DNA of 64,000 bases from Corynespora cassiicola (Eukaryota > Ascomycota > Dothideomycetes > Pleosporales > Corynesporascaceae): assembly GCA_022059125.1 (NCBI GenBank), contig JAEUWY010000002.1, positions 1,488,001-1,552,000 of the forward strand. The letters are read 5' to 3'. Below the pieces are notes generated by a model. The model was given only the letters and a program-made list of their open reading frames with translations. It made no database searches and was not told the origin of the DNA. Of this stretch, positions 22,004 through 33,358 are shown piece after piece (the first letter of the stretch is position 1; each line of letters opens with the position of its first letter). A program made the position numbers and the translations under genes.

Positions 22004-23471
22004 CTACCACCGAGCAACCGCGTCCCTCGGTAACTGGTTGGCGAAAACACTAAGAATGCTGCCGGCTTCTCCTAATCCGCCAAAACCTGGACTCGGTCGT
22101 AGAGCCCAGAATATCAGGTCACCATCGCGTGGGGACCTTCGGTGGTGGATCGCTAAACAAGCTAGACCTACAGAAACTGCACCCAGCGAGGCAAGGAGAG
22201 TATTGACGAATAGGGGAGAAGGAAGAGAAGACAGTTGGCTATGTGAGGGCCGATGAGTGTCCTGGGTGGTGACGCTGCGTTCTGTAAGGTGAGAAACCAA
22301 AGGCAGACCGCTCGACAGTTCTTGCATCGCGACTCCAAATCGGGACAGCAATGGACGCGGGGGCCAAGGTCGCCATGGCAATCGCATGTTGTGCTTCTTG
22401 ACGAGATCTTGGACCTGGGCATCGTCACCGCTCCAGGTTGCAATTGCCCATACGTGAGCAGGATTGATTTCCTCACCACCAAGAAGCTCGTCGCGCAACC
22501 TTCGAATATACCTGCTGATGCGCGGATATTTTGTTTGAATGGTTTCCTTCAGCCAGGGCTGTGGGACAGGCGCATAGAACATCAATGCCAGATACCCAAA
22601 GCAGAGACAATCCAGAGATGATGGCTTGTCACCCTCAAGAAGGTACTCCTTCTTACCCAAAAGGTCTGACAATGGCTCCAAAAGTTCATTGGACAGTGTG
22701 TCCAGTTTGAAGCGTGCCGCATAGACAGGCGAGCTCAAAAGGCCGCCAATGCCTTTACCACGGCCTAGATTAAAACCTTTTGGCTTTTCTTCTGTGGGTA
22801 TGCCGGCAGCTCGTTTGGCATTCTCAAACTCGGAAGCAGAAGTGCCAGCGCCTGGTATGTTGTCGTCTTCTGCAGCAGCATTGACATCCAGACTGCTCAG
22901 TCCCAAATGTGCTGTGCGTGCTCTAGCGAGGTCTCTGCGCCTCGGGGGGATAGAGTAGTTGGAATGCCATGGCAATATAGCTGTATAGGCCGACGAAGTC
23001 GTGTTGTTGTAGTTTTCGGACGATACGTAGAGTGAGAGATCCACGAGAGGACCTGCCGTCGATTCGAGAAAGGAGATAAAACTAGCTGTTGTCAGCGCGG
23101 AATCTGGAAAGGGGGCATAAAAGGGGCAGCATACGCGGTCCTGTCTGTTTGCTGCTGGTGTGTTAGATGGTAGTCCAGGTTGTAGGCTCCAGAGCGGTGG
23201 TCTCGCAGGTATGAAACAATGCTGGAAAAGCCGGTGATTCTGGCATCGCCGTCGGCAAGGACAGGGAACTCCTCTGCAATATAGTTAGATGGGAGGGCCA
23301 GGGGTCCGAATTGTCCGTACCTCGGGGGCTAATTGAAGTATCGTAGTCGGCGATTAGGAGCCACTCCGCAGGTGGGACGATGCGGTGAAAGTAGGCTATT
23401 GTCGCATTACACGCAGCATCTATCGAAGGCAAGCCAAAGGCTGGGCCCCACACATGCAACTCGAGGACCAT
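22004..23471 (-). CDS. SAM37: Mitochondrial sorting and assembly machinery subunit SAM37 (metaxin/Tom37 family)
   Basis: Exons 23471-23321, 23273-23135 and 23081-22004 encode 455 residues, with introns of 47 and 53 nt. The second intron uses acceptor CTAG, because the CAG four bases earlier would put a stop in frame. The N-terminus MVLELHVWGPAFGLPSIDA and the VPPAEWLLIADYDTS...FPVLADGDARITGFSSIVSYL block form the thioredoxin-like half of metaxin/Tom37. The central KKEYLLEGDKPSSLDCLCFGYLALM is the GST-C-like half. A hydrophobic helix near residues 386-410 (LFVNTLLASLGAVSVGLACLAI) is the likely outer-membrane anchor. SAM37 works with SAM50 and SAM35 to insert beta-barrel proteins into the outer membrane. 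The start was chosen at the metaxin-like N-terminus; the frame is open further upstream. Confidence 0.88.
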
Positions 23472-23746
23472 CTCGCCGGAGCTTGTAACGGCAGCAGCAG
23501 CGCCAATGGCTTTGTGATATCGAACGGGGCGCGTGGAGAGGGGACGTCTCCCAGCGCGAAACATTGGGGTTCTTCCTTGGCATATGCACGTGATCACGTT
23601 TCGCGGACCGCGCGCCCCGCGACTGCCTACTTAGGTAGCTCCCCGCCAGCGTCACCCCCGCCGCGGCCGTTTCAATGCTGCGCATCCATTATCCTTCAAG
23701 AAGTCCTATTCTCGGTGCCTGATATCTCCCCGGCGGAGCGTAGACC
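23472..23746. promoter_or_regulatory. 275-bp divergent promoter: SAM37 / conserved unknown gene
   Basis: This is the compact spacer between two outward-facing start codons (23471 minus, 23747 plus). Control elements of both genes must fit in it, although the first exons could carry some. Confidence 0.5.
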
Positions 23747-24773
23747 ATGGCCCCACTCCGGAGATACCTGAGGATTACGAAGCACTCCGTCCTGGAAGTG
23801 CGCATCTATCTCGATCGACCGGCAGATGCTGAAGCATGGCTGCTGCGACGCGACAACCCAGCCCTCCCTCGCGTGATTCAGGCCGTCCGACCACTAGTCC
23901 TGCCGAAGCTGCGAGAGGAGAACGAACGCGCAAAGGGTCGAGGTGGCGCAAAGGCGAGGAAGAAGGGAGTCAAGGATGTTGTTTCGGAGGGTAAGTTTGC
24001 GTATGCGCATCCGTCTCCGTCGAGGGTTTCGTCCTGAGGCAGCTAACGTAGCCGACTATACCAAAGTGCATGTCTACATTGTCTCTGTATCACTCTGGTC
24101 TTACTCAGACTGCCGCTGACACTATGCAATAGACGACTTCGAGGTCTCGATCTTCTTGACGGACCTTTCATCCCGTCATGCCGTCTTAAACAAGCAAAAG
24201 ATGTTCAAAGACAAACCACGCATTCAAAGCAATTCGGGCAAACTCACAAGCTGGCTGACTGCAGGGTCTAGCGAGCAGCCCATGGTAATCCCTGATGATG
24301 CTACGGGGCCTGTCATATTGAGAGAGGACGACGACGAGCCGATCAATTTGGATGACATCCCGGAAAGCACCGGAGACATCAACCAGGTCGTATCTTTGAA
24401 TCCAACTAAACGAAGACGGGACGATCCTAGCGAAGATGCTGTCAGCAATCCCAGCGATAGCGATAGCGACGCGTCAGTCCAATTCGCATCAGCGCCCTCA
24501 GCGAAGCGGACTAAGAGAAGCGGACGCAATCGCACGGCGGATCAAGGCGAGGATTTGGAAGCGCAAGACGATAACAAGAAACTAGGTTTGAACACATCGT
24601 ATGATGGATTCAGCATTTACGGGCGGATTCTCTGTCTGGTCGTTAAGCGTAAGGGACCGAGGAGCCACACCAGCGGGAGCAGCGTGCCGACATCCAGTCA
24701 ACAGATGCTGGAGAACTGGGTGTCGACGCAAGCTGCAGCCGAACATGTCGATGACGACGAAGATAATGCATGA
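23747..24773 (+). CDS. Conserved fungal protein of unknown function
   Basis: Two exons, 23747-23990 and 24133-24773, encode 294 residues. The 142-nt intron (GTAAGT...CAATAG) has a CTGAC branch point and joins VSE to DDFEVSIFL. The N-terminal 100 residues are compact and basic: MAPLRRYLRITKHSVLEVRIYL, then RPLVLPKLREENERAKGRGG. The EDDFEVSIFLTDLSSRHAVL stretch after the intron looks like one more strand and helix of the same fold. The remaining part is acidic and Ser/Asp-rich, with KRRR and KRTKR signals that suggest nuclear localisation. I recall the N-terminal block as conserved across filamentous ascomycetes but know no function, and I cannot name a domain. Confidence 0.8.
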
Positions 24774-26723
24774 GTCCACCATTGATCACTCTTCTCCCTC
24801 CACCATCTTAGCCGGATCAGGCGGGGCGATGCATATGCGAGGCTTGATACGAGGTCTCAATAATTAAAAATAACTATAGCATCCTGCTCCCACACTATTG
24901 CTGCCCTCCCGGCGCTTACTTCTCCACGTGGACGCATTGGTAGTACCGATTGATCGGTGGTATCCGCGGCAGTATGCGGAGGTACAGCTCGGTGAGGCTG
25001 CTCACCACTGCGTACACCCATCGTGCTTTGCGCCATCTGCAACGAAAGGGCAAGGAAGCCACCCGAGGACAAGATTTGGCTCGACCGCACCCCTCAAACT
25101 CTCTTGGGCAGAATATGCGTATCCAGAACCTTGCATACTTCCAATGTTGTGTTTCAAAATCTCACACAGGGCGGTCGACATACCATGGACTTGATCGGCG
25201 AACCATGGGTGCTCTAGCCCAGGCTCGCCTGCTCGTGGCACGCTGGGCATACAAAGACGGCGATGTCTCATCCACGCTTTTCGGCGTCTGGGCTCCGCAG
25301 CCACAGAGACACCGAGCCGAGGGCTGCAAGCGTCGTGAAAAGCAAAGGTTGCTGCAGTTGCTGGGCCCCGGGCACGCCGGGGTCAGTTTATTGTGGCGTT
25401 TTGCTCGTGGTCGAAATCGCTTGGCTTTCAGGGCAGGCGCAAGCCACCGCAAAGCCCAGCATCTCTAAATCGTTAGCCAATGCGCGTACCTGCATTGCGG
25501 GTGCCTGTTTTTGACAACATGTGCGAAATCGTATCAGGGAAGCGTCTGAAAGATTCCATAGCATGCTCCCTTTTGGTGATTCATGGCTTAGCTGGCACAC
25601 CCGCAGACACCACCCAGGTTTCGATCATCGGACGCGTGTGCAAGCGACGTCCAGCCACCCGCATTTCCATAGAGTTGGAACAGCCTCTGAGCTAGTTGGT
25701 CGACTTTGGGTTGCCGGGCACCGACATCGACCGAGAAGGATAATAACGACGGCTTCTTTGCGGCGCGGGAAATAGGTACACAGGAGAGAAAGCTCCGGGT
25801 GGGACCGGAGTGGGTAGCTAGGGCGACACAACGGCGCAGTGGGGAGAAAGCAAAAGAAGAAGATCGCAAATTCCAACACGGACTACAGAAGGCAAAGAAG
25901 AAAGACGTGGAATGTTGTTTTCTCAGATTACCCCATCTGGCAGAGGACCTTGACGCCCTTGGTGGCCTGATGAGATGACCAACAGCGTTAGGCGCTGGCT
26001 TCGCGTTCGCACCCTCTCCGCACTACCCGGACTGCCGGGACAACAAGGCAAAACTAAAACACGGCCAAAGGAGAAACGCAAACGCTACAAGGCCCAGATT
26101 GGCAGATTGGGTTCTATGTCGCAGGAATTGACATGACGACCTTTCTCCACCGGCCTGAGACGCGCACATTCTGTGGTAGATTTTCGGGGTGCAGCAACTG
26201 CCGACAACGAAGCCAACGTTGAAAGATTGTTTGCAAATTAAGCTTTGACGTAACAACGGCCCCCTGAAGATCCACGGCATAGCAGGAGGGCTCAACTTCT
26301 GACGGGCAAGCTGTCGAGCAGAACAACCTGGATGTTTCCAACAAGCAAAAGGGGACTACATGCAGCCACGGCGCAAATTTCAGGTCCAGGCTTGCAGGCA
26401 GGTGCGCAGGGACAGGGAGAGACATTGCGCAACAAGGCGGATGGAAAAGCAAACGAAAGAGTCACAGGGTTTCAAAGGCGATCCATGCATCCACGTGGTT
26501 CAGCTGCGACACCCAAGCTGTGGGTGCGCCGCTCCGGAGTTCCTCGTTGGCGGTAACGTCCTTTGATGGAGGGCATGCCTGCAGCGCGGCCAACTTTGTT
26601 CTTCCGGAGTTTCCGGGTCGCGGTCGCAGCGCGAGAGCGACAGAGTTCACAGCAACGCTGCAAGCCATTGCGAGCCAGTCGCATTGGGCGGAGGCGCGCA
26701 CAAAACAGGCCTCGCACTCCCCT

Positions 26724-26757
26724 CCCAACTGGTCCCAACTGGTCCCAGCTGGTCCCA
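26724..26757. repeat. 10-nt tandem repeat (GGTCCCAACT), three copies
   Basis: Three near-perfect copies of GGTCCCAACT, the last with one change, in the gene-poor region. Confidence 0.85.
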
Positions 26758-28240
26758 AAGGTTGCCACGCTGGCTCGTCAATTGGGCATGCGCAGGGCAG
26801 GGGGGAATACGAGTCGCACAAAGCAGGCAATCAGAAAAGCAAAAATAATCACGACAAGGTCCTTGTCGAACGTCCCTGGGCGTATTTCTCAGCCTGCATG
26901 CAGCTGGCAAGGGCCCGAGCAAACGCAATCCCCCACTGCGAGGCCGGCCGGCCCATCCCACGGCGAGGACAGCCTGGACAACAGCGCAGCGAGGCGGGCA
27001 AATTGCATTTGGGACCACGGGCGGGCCCTCCAGACTCACCGCCAACGGGTCCCAGCAGGAAAAAAAAGGCGTTGTGGACACGGTGGTGGAGAGGGAAATG
27101 CCAGGGGCCGTGCTGACTGGAAATTACGGGTCGAAATGAGATGGAAGCCTGGTAGAAGCACGGGAGAAGACGCCGCTGGCGCTTGATCGTCGACTGGTGG
27201 ACCGCCAGGCCAGAAGCAGCACTTTGGACGAGAAAATTCGTCACCAGCTTTCTGAGGCTGGCCGGTGGCTGTCGCCGTGTCAGATTGAAGTCCTGACGCG
27301 GGACTGGCGTGCATCCCTGTCCTGTTCCTGAATTTCTTACAAGCAAACCCTCACACACGCCGCGCTGAAGGGGGCGTTTGGGCCAGCCTTCCGTAGCCTT
27401 GCGGCACCATCTCGCTCTTGTAAAAGGAGAACGGCTAGGTTTGATTCACTCGCCGAGCCGTTCGCACTAGAAGCTAACAGCAGCACCGCGAACTCCCTAC
27501 TAATAAGAATAAGCAACGGAAAGCGAGAAATTGGGCCGGCCGCGGGGGAGGCTGCACCCTCGCGGTGATGTCAGAATTAGGCACGCAGGTGTGTGGGTGC
27601 GGTGCCTGCTGTGTGAATCATTATTCCGCGTGAAGCCTGCTGCTCAGCCTGCCCTGCGATGCGTTGTACGAATGACGGCCAGGGACGGTTCCAAGGTACT
27701 GCGACAGGATTGGATCAACACGATCTTCACACAGTCACGAGGGCGATGAAACGACAGGAGGGCGAGCCTGCCTCCGTGTTTCTTCCAATCCGTGCCCGCA
27801 CCCGACCGGGATGAGCGATGTATCTGGCTATGCACGACCCACAATTCACCACCACGTCCAAGCGCAGAAAGGGGGGCTCAAGCAGCCCAACGCCTCAGCT
27901 ACTCACCGCTTTGGCCATGGGCGCCATGCCATGCTATGCCTAGAGCAATTACACACCATCGTCAAAATACGTAGCCTGACCGACATTTTGGCTTTGGCAC
28001 TCAGACGCTCAAACATAAATACTGTCATGCCCCCGCAGTCTATGCCCTTTGTTTCATCACATCCGGACAGCCCGCACCAGTCTAGAGATATATACCTTCT
28101 CGACTGCCTCTAATACTCTTGCCTACTACAAGCTACCATCTACCACCACCGAACACCACCACCCAAGCTACTCCGGCCTCCTCGTCGACCTTCGACCTCC
28201 TACCACCAACCAAAACCCACGACTCACCACAACCTTTCCA

Positions 28241-28342
28241 ATGGCCATCATCTCCAACGAGACCAACATGTCTACCCAGAACCTCCCTCCCTGCCCGGGC
28301 CCGCCACCAACCCGCCCTCTGCCTCCAGTCCCATCGAAATAG
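28241..28342 (+). CDS. Possible 33-residue proline-rich peptide with an SH3-ligand motif
   Basis: The ATG at 28241 (TTTCCA-ATG-GC) opens a frame ending at TAG 28340-28342. The peptide finishes CPGPPPTRPLPPVPSK. RPLPPVP fits the class I SH3 ligand pattern R-X-L-P-P-X-P. Upstream are a CATAAATAC element (about 28013-28021) and a long CT/CA-rich tract like fungal 5' leaders. Against it: all three forward frames are open through this pyrimidine-rich stretch, the peptide is short, and the proline run could arise by chance. The frame also stays open upstream to 28049. It could be a first exon, an upstream ORF of a non-coding transcript, or nothing. Confidence 0.2.
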   Translation: MAIISNETNMSTQNLPPCPGPPPTRPLPPVPSK

Positions 28343-31300
28343 ACTTGACCATGCAGTCTTGCTCTCCACGTTTGTCTTTTTCGAACCGCAATTGGCTTTG
28401 GCGCACCTCATCAGCATGCATATCCGACTTCTCAACCGCTCTTCCAACTACATCTTTCTAATACACGCTTCTCTCGACCTCCGACGCTGGTCGCCCTGGC
28501 ACACCCAGTTTCGCATGCCGCCTCAGGTGTGCAGAGCATCTGCGCCCAGCGCGATCAGATGTCGGCATCAGGATTGGACGCACCTCCTGCAGCAACCCCT
28601 GGTCAACGCCCTGTCACACGCCCATGACTCCACGCCTTTTCCAAGTTTCGCCGGGTAAACGCAATCCAAGCAGGCCCTCGAAAGCCGACTACATGGACAT
28701 CGATTCATGATGCTGCCTCCCGCCAGCCCTGCAAGCCGCATGTCCCATCAATGGCCTCTAGCTTGGTGAGCCCCAGCCGGGCTCGCTGACATGCGGCGCA
28801 ACCAATCACGACGTTATCGGCCGCCCGCTACTGCCGCCCGTCCTGACTCAACTCCGGGTCTATTTTCTGCTTGTTCTCTCTGACACGCGCTGGCCCGGGT
28901 GGATGGAATCTCAGCATCTCTCAGTCTCTCTCTTTTTTTAGTCGCTGCCTTGTTAGCACGGCCGTTGTAATACTGAGCGATTTCTCACTACTTGCTTTTC
29001 AGTTAATGCATCAGCTGGCGCCGAACAAGGACATGATTGTACTTTTAGATATGGGTTATTTTTAGGAGTTCACGATATGAACGGGAGGCCTCGAGCCATG
29101 GAACACGGGAAATACCCAATTTGTCTGCTAGCATTAATTCATTGACCGAAGATCACTCATCCAATACTGTCCCCCAATATTGCTCAAGCCGAAACCTGCA
29201 CTCGAGTGGTGAGATCACTGATTCATCTCTACAGCTGTAGTAACGCGCGTGGCGTGATCAGCAGCATGCGCGACGCCGCATAATCATAGTCGTCTCCTCC
29301 ATTTGATCTCAAACCCGCTCACAGGGACGTCCAACCACGCCGCTTACCCTACGCCAGGCTGGCGATTGGGGCCGTCGGATTACTGGGGCGCTGTACAATG
29401 ACACCAAGGCCGGTGCTCGTCGCCGAGCTACGATTACGTGCGGGTTACGGATGCATGTCCAACCTCGATATCTCAGTCGCTCCCTCTGGCGGTCGCGCGC
29501 CCTCCCGCGCGTATCCGATCACAGATGCGACGCAACATGAGCCCGCGCGTGACTCGCTTCATCTTTTCTTTTTCTCTTTTGCCGGGCACGGCGCGCTGAG
29601 ACAGCCCCCTCGATCCCCACAAATGCCATTCCGCTGGTGCATCCCGTGTTAACGTCAGCACGGCCAACAGTGTGCCAAAGATACCACCACTCGGCTTGAC
29701 CTTCCTGACTCTCAAGGCACTCAGCCTCCGCACCATGAGACGTCGTTTACGACATGTTCGCATACCATGCAACGGTAACGAGCCAGCTGCGCCCAAGCCC
29801 AGCGCCTGTGTGCCCAGGCCTGGCACCACCGAGAGAACCGAAACCTACAGCAGGAGGGCATCAAGAAAGCGACGGCCGCATTTCCCCATTCCGGACATAC
29901 TTTGTGACCCCGCTCTTGGGCAAGACAGTTCCTACCGCAGCCTCCCGCTCTGGCGGGACCATGTCGCGCTTGCTGCCCATGAGCTGGAAGGATCAGGCTT
30001 GCGCGCGTGGTAGGCCTACTGTAGGCCTCCTGTACCTAGGCTGTATCTGCAGCTTTGGGTCTGTGCCACACGGCACTCCCACAGCGCGCTGCTGGCGCGA
30101 CTACCGTACTGCTCCTTCACCCTCCGATCCGCCATTGTTGGCGATAAAGCATGTCGCAATACCTGGTGTGACTCCAAGTGGGCCTTTGTGACATTGCTTG
30201 CACACCCCGTTGCCAGGCGCTGGACCAGGCACTCGAGTCCGTCCGGTCCGGGTGCGACTGAGGTGTGGCAGACCATCCCCAACCACCACCCCCTCACCCC
30301 CCTCACCCCCCCTCACCCGCTCAGGTACGCTGCTCCGCGGTCGCTATAGCAGCGCGTGGCGCGCTTAATCTCACCCTCCCGCAGCGTGGGATACTGCCAT
30401 GTCCGCCTGTATCAGATCGGTGTGCCTGGGCAGGCACAGTCTTACTACAGGCGGGCCTCTATCCGAATCCTATGCCGATCCCACATCACAGATATACACG
30501 GTAGGCAGCAGCAGTAGCAGGAGCAATAGGAGCAGCAATGGCTAATCAGGATCGTCTCTCCACAATGACTCCTCGTGCTGCAGGCTGCCGTGTTGGCTCG
30601 ATAAACATTGCATCATGCTTTCACGGCCGGCGGATAGTTACTTCTCCGGGGGATTTTCGTGGACCTTGGTCCCATGATCATGCCTAATACGAGCCCTCGA
30701 GCACAGCATCTTACAAAGAGCGGCGTTATACGGCGGAGTGGAACATGGGTTTGCCGGGCTTGTTTGCACCATTGCTCAAAGCGGCGCCGAGACATATCGA
30801 GGAACAGGAAACCGGTTCTTTACGAGATTTCAGGAACAAGCGAGGCTGCCGGACTTCCCTCTGGTTAGATGAAGCTGCCCACGTACTTGGAGGCGACGAG
30901 TAGGGGACGGCATTGGCATGGCCACGGCCACTGCCACGGCCACTGCCACAGACATGCCACGCCCTGGCACGCCATGCCGCCTGAGGCTCCCCAGAGCGTA
31001 GCCGAAGCAGCGTGCGGTGCGGAAAAAGCTGCAGTGAGACATGCTGGGTATCTAGGTACCTGGCCACGGGTGCAGCAAGCAAGCACGCATCAATCACATG
31101 CGCATGCGCGCTTCGCGAGTTGCTCGCTGCTGCACGACAAATCCATCGTGGCCTTCAGGCACTCGATCCCTGCCGGCAGATCGCCTCATGACATGGCTTC
31201 CTTTGCCGTTCCCACATTTCATCACCACGAACAATTGCTTCTTGCAGACTGTCAGCCTTGCGGTGTCCCTTTGGAGCAGTCGGTCGAGGGGCGCCCGCGG

Positions 31301-31655
31301 CTCCCTGGATATCGGCCATCCAATATTGCCATTGCCAGGGCAGCTCAGGCCTGAGGCAGGGCCTTCGCAAGCATGTACCCCGCGTGGCTCAGCTCCCCAA
31401 TGTGCGCCCCGGTCGTCAGCTTGCGTGCAGCATGGGCATAGTCCTTTTTTTCTGCGGGCCCCAAAAGTAAACACAAACTGGCAAACACCGAGGGGAAGAT
31501 GGGAGATGCGGTGGTTAACGACATGCTATTTTGTGGACTGCAGGAAGCTACCAGCCTCGCGGGATGCTGTCCTTGGGCGCTGCCATTGGGCGTCCGGTCA
31601 GCACGCCCGCCAGCCCTCGTCCCACGCCTCCCCCCCCCAAGGCCAGCAGAGACCC

Positions 31656-31685
31656 GCAAAGGGCAGCAAAGGGCAGCAAAGGGCA
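31656..31685. repeat. 10-nt tandem repeat (GCAAAGGGCA), three copies
   Basis: Three direct perfect copies of GCAAAGGGCA in the gene-poor region. Confidence 0.9.
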
Positions 31686-32163
31686 CAATGAGTCACGGCG
31701 GCAGTGATTGACAAAGAGGCGTCGTGAAGCAGGACCAGGTACTCGGGGCTCAGGGCTCAGGGCTCTCGCAGCGAATGCCAGAAGAGGCATGACGCTGCCG
31801 TCCACAGTTCGGACGGGCCAAAGTCAAATCAAAGGCACCAATCTTACCAGTCCTACTCCACACGCAAAACCGCAGCGCTTTGTGATGCCAGCCGAGTTTG
31901 ATGGCCGTCGCCGTCGTCACGACCATCCTGGAACCCGGCTCGCCCGCTCCCTAGCACCCTTCCTGCTCGGATGGTGGCGACTCTTTTTTTTTTTCTCTCT
32001 TTCTCGCTCCCTGCAAACCTGCAAGCGAGCAGGACCAACATGCTCGCCAATCACGGCCTCCTGAAGATCACCACCTAAACTCCACCGGGCGGCCAAGCAT
32101 CACCGACTTGGCGAGTATCATCTGCGAACCTTAACCCTCGACACCTTCGGAGGCGGCCAGGTT

Positions 32164-33358
32164 ATGGCCGAAGCCTCCTCCGTGCCATATCCGACCCGTT
32201 CAACGCCTCGGGCCTACTCCAGGGCTGGCTCACCAGGCATCCCACAACTCTTCGAAGAAAAAAAATAATTGGAAAATGCCCATACCTATCACCTATTTGG
32301 GCCATGTCCAAGTGACCACCCCCCCTTAATAATGTCAAATGCTATAGCCATCAAAGTTTGCGCCCCTTTCACCGCCCAATTTCCTCGCGGTTCCGGTGTG
32401 AGGCCCAGGGTATGGGCGCACCTGACTGCGGTTTTCCTATCGCGGCTATCCCCTCCAGCACGTCGGTTCATCACTCCGCAGACTCGCTGGCTCACAGACC
32501 GCGCGCCTAGATGACACACGGCGGGTGGTCGCGCAGTTCATGCACGGCTCCGCTTCGGGCAAAGGCGCGGCGACTCGTTATCGATATCGTCATGGTCGAA
32601 ATCCAGCACCGCTGAAACACAGCCCTGGACGGCCACTACCGATCAGGAATCATCGTACGAGGGCGATTCCAAGTAGCCCGTAGCAGCTTCGAGCTTCGCC
32701 CCTCTCAGTCCACTTTACTGACAACGTCCGGTTCGTGGTAAGAAGCATGACTCGCAGCCTAATCCGTCCGTCTTCGCACCTTCATCTATGGCGCGGACTT
32801 ACAACCGCATGCTGTCGACCATGTGTTTCATTCGCGCGAAGATACGGGTCCAGACTCGCCAAGCGAGTTCTTCCACCACTCCCTCATTTACCTACCTGCC
32901 TGCACGATGCTCTCCTACGCCGAACCCAAACCCACTGCCCACTGTCATTCAACTGCCGCCCCCAAAAAAATATCGCTGCTGATAATGCATCTGCTGCTGC
33001 TGCTGCTACTGCTCCTCCTTATCGTATCCGTCAGCCCATAGCTATTCTAGAAAAGCCGTCTTGCAGCCACCTCACCGATCAGGACCCTTCCCACGCTGCG
33101 TTCCTTAGCTCTGGTATCAATTCAGCCTATGCAAGCGATCAAAGCCCGCAGCAGTCAGAACGTGCTGCGTACAGTGGCTACCTGTCAGCAACGGCACCCC
33201 CCACCGATCGTCTCGCTGCCGTGCACGCTCTAGACCCAAACGTCGTCGCGTTGTGGCTGTCGTACCAAGAGGCGGGTACGCCGAGGATCCCAGGGGCGCT
33301 TCCTTTTCTCCGCTCCCGAGACAGTCGAACCACGATGGTTCACCTCCCCATGAGCTGA
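32164..33358 (+). pseudogene. Coding-like fragments in several frames; possible decayed or unrecognised spliced gene
   Basis: A frame from ATG 32164 to TAA 32268 encodes 34 residues that look like a real N-terminus (MAEASSVPYPTRSTP...). It ends right after an A8 run (32258-32265). Further on, the frame 32763-33041 contains TFIYGADLQPHAVDHVFHS and an EFFHHSLIYLP segment. It passes an A7 run near 32965, after which the overlapping frame ending at TGA 33358 carries PPYRIRQPIAILEKP and a DPNVVALWLSYQEAG segment. Pieces that look coding but change frame at homopolymers suggest a gene damaged by indels. Equally, low stop density in C-rich DNA can imitate this. No domain is recognised. Confidence 0.2.

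Noticed and set aside
26520..27186. Two long plus-strand frames (about 200 residues each) and a long minus-strand frame over the same DNA
   Set aside because: All three overlap in GC-rich DNA with few stop triplets. None has a domain, codon bias or intron signals that single it out.
33001..33060. Poly-leucine helix (frame ending at 33041) as a membrane segment
   Set aside because: It is the product of a CTG microsatellite read in one frame; the neighbouring frame gives poly-Ala.
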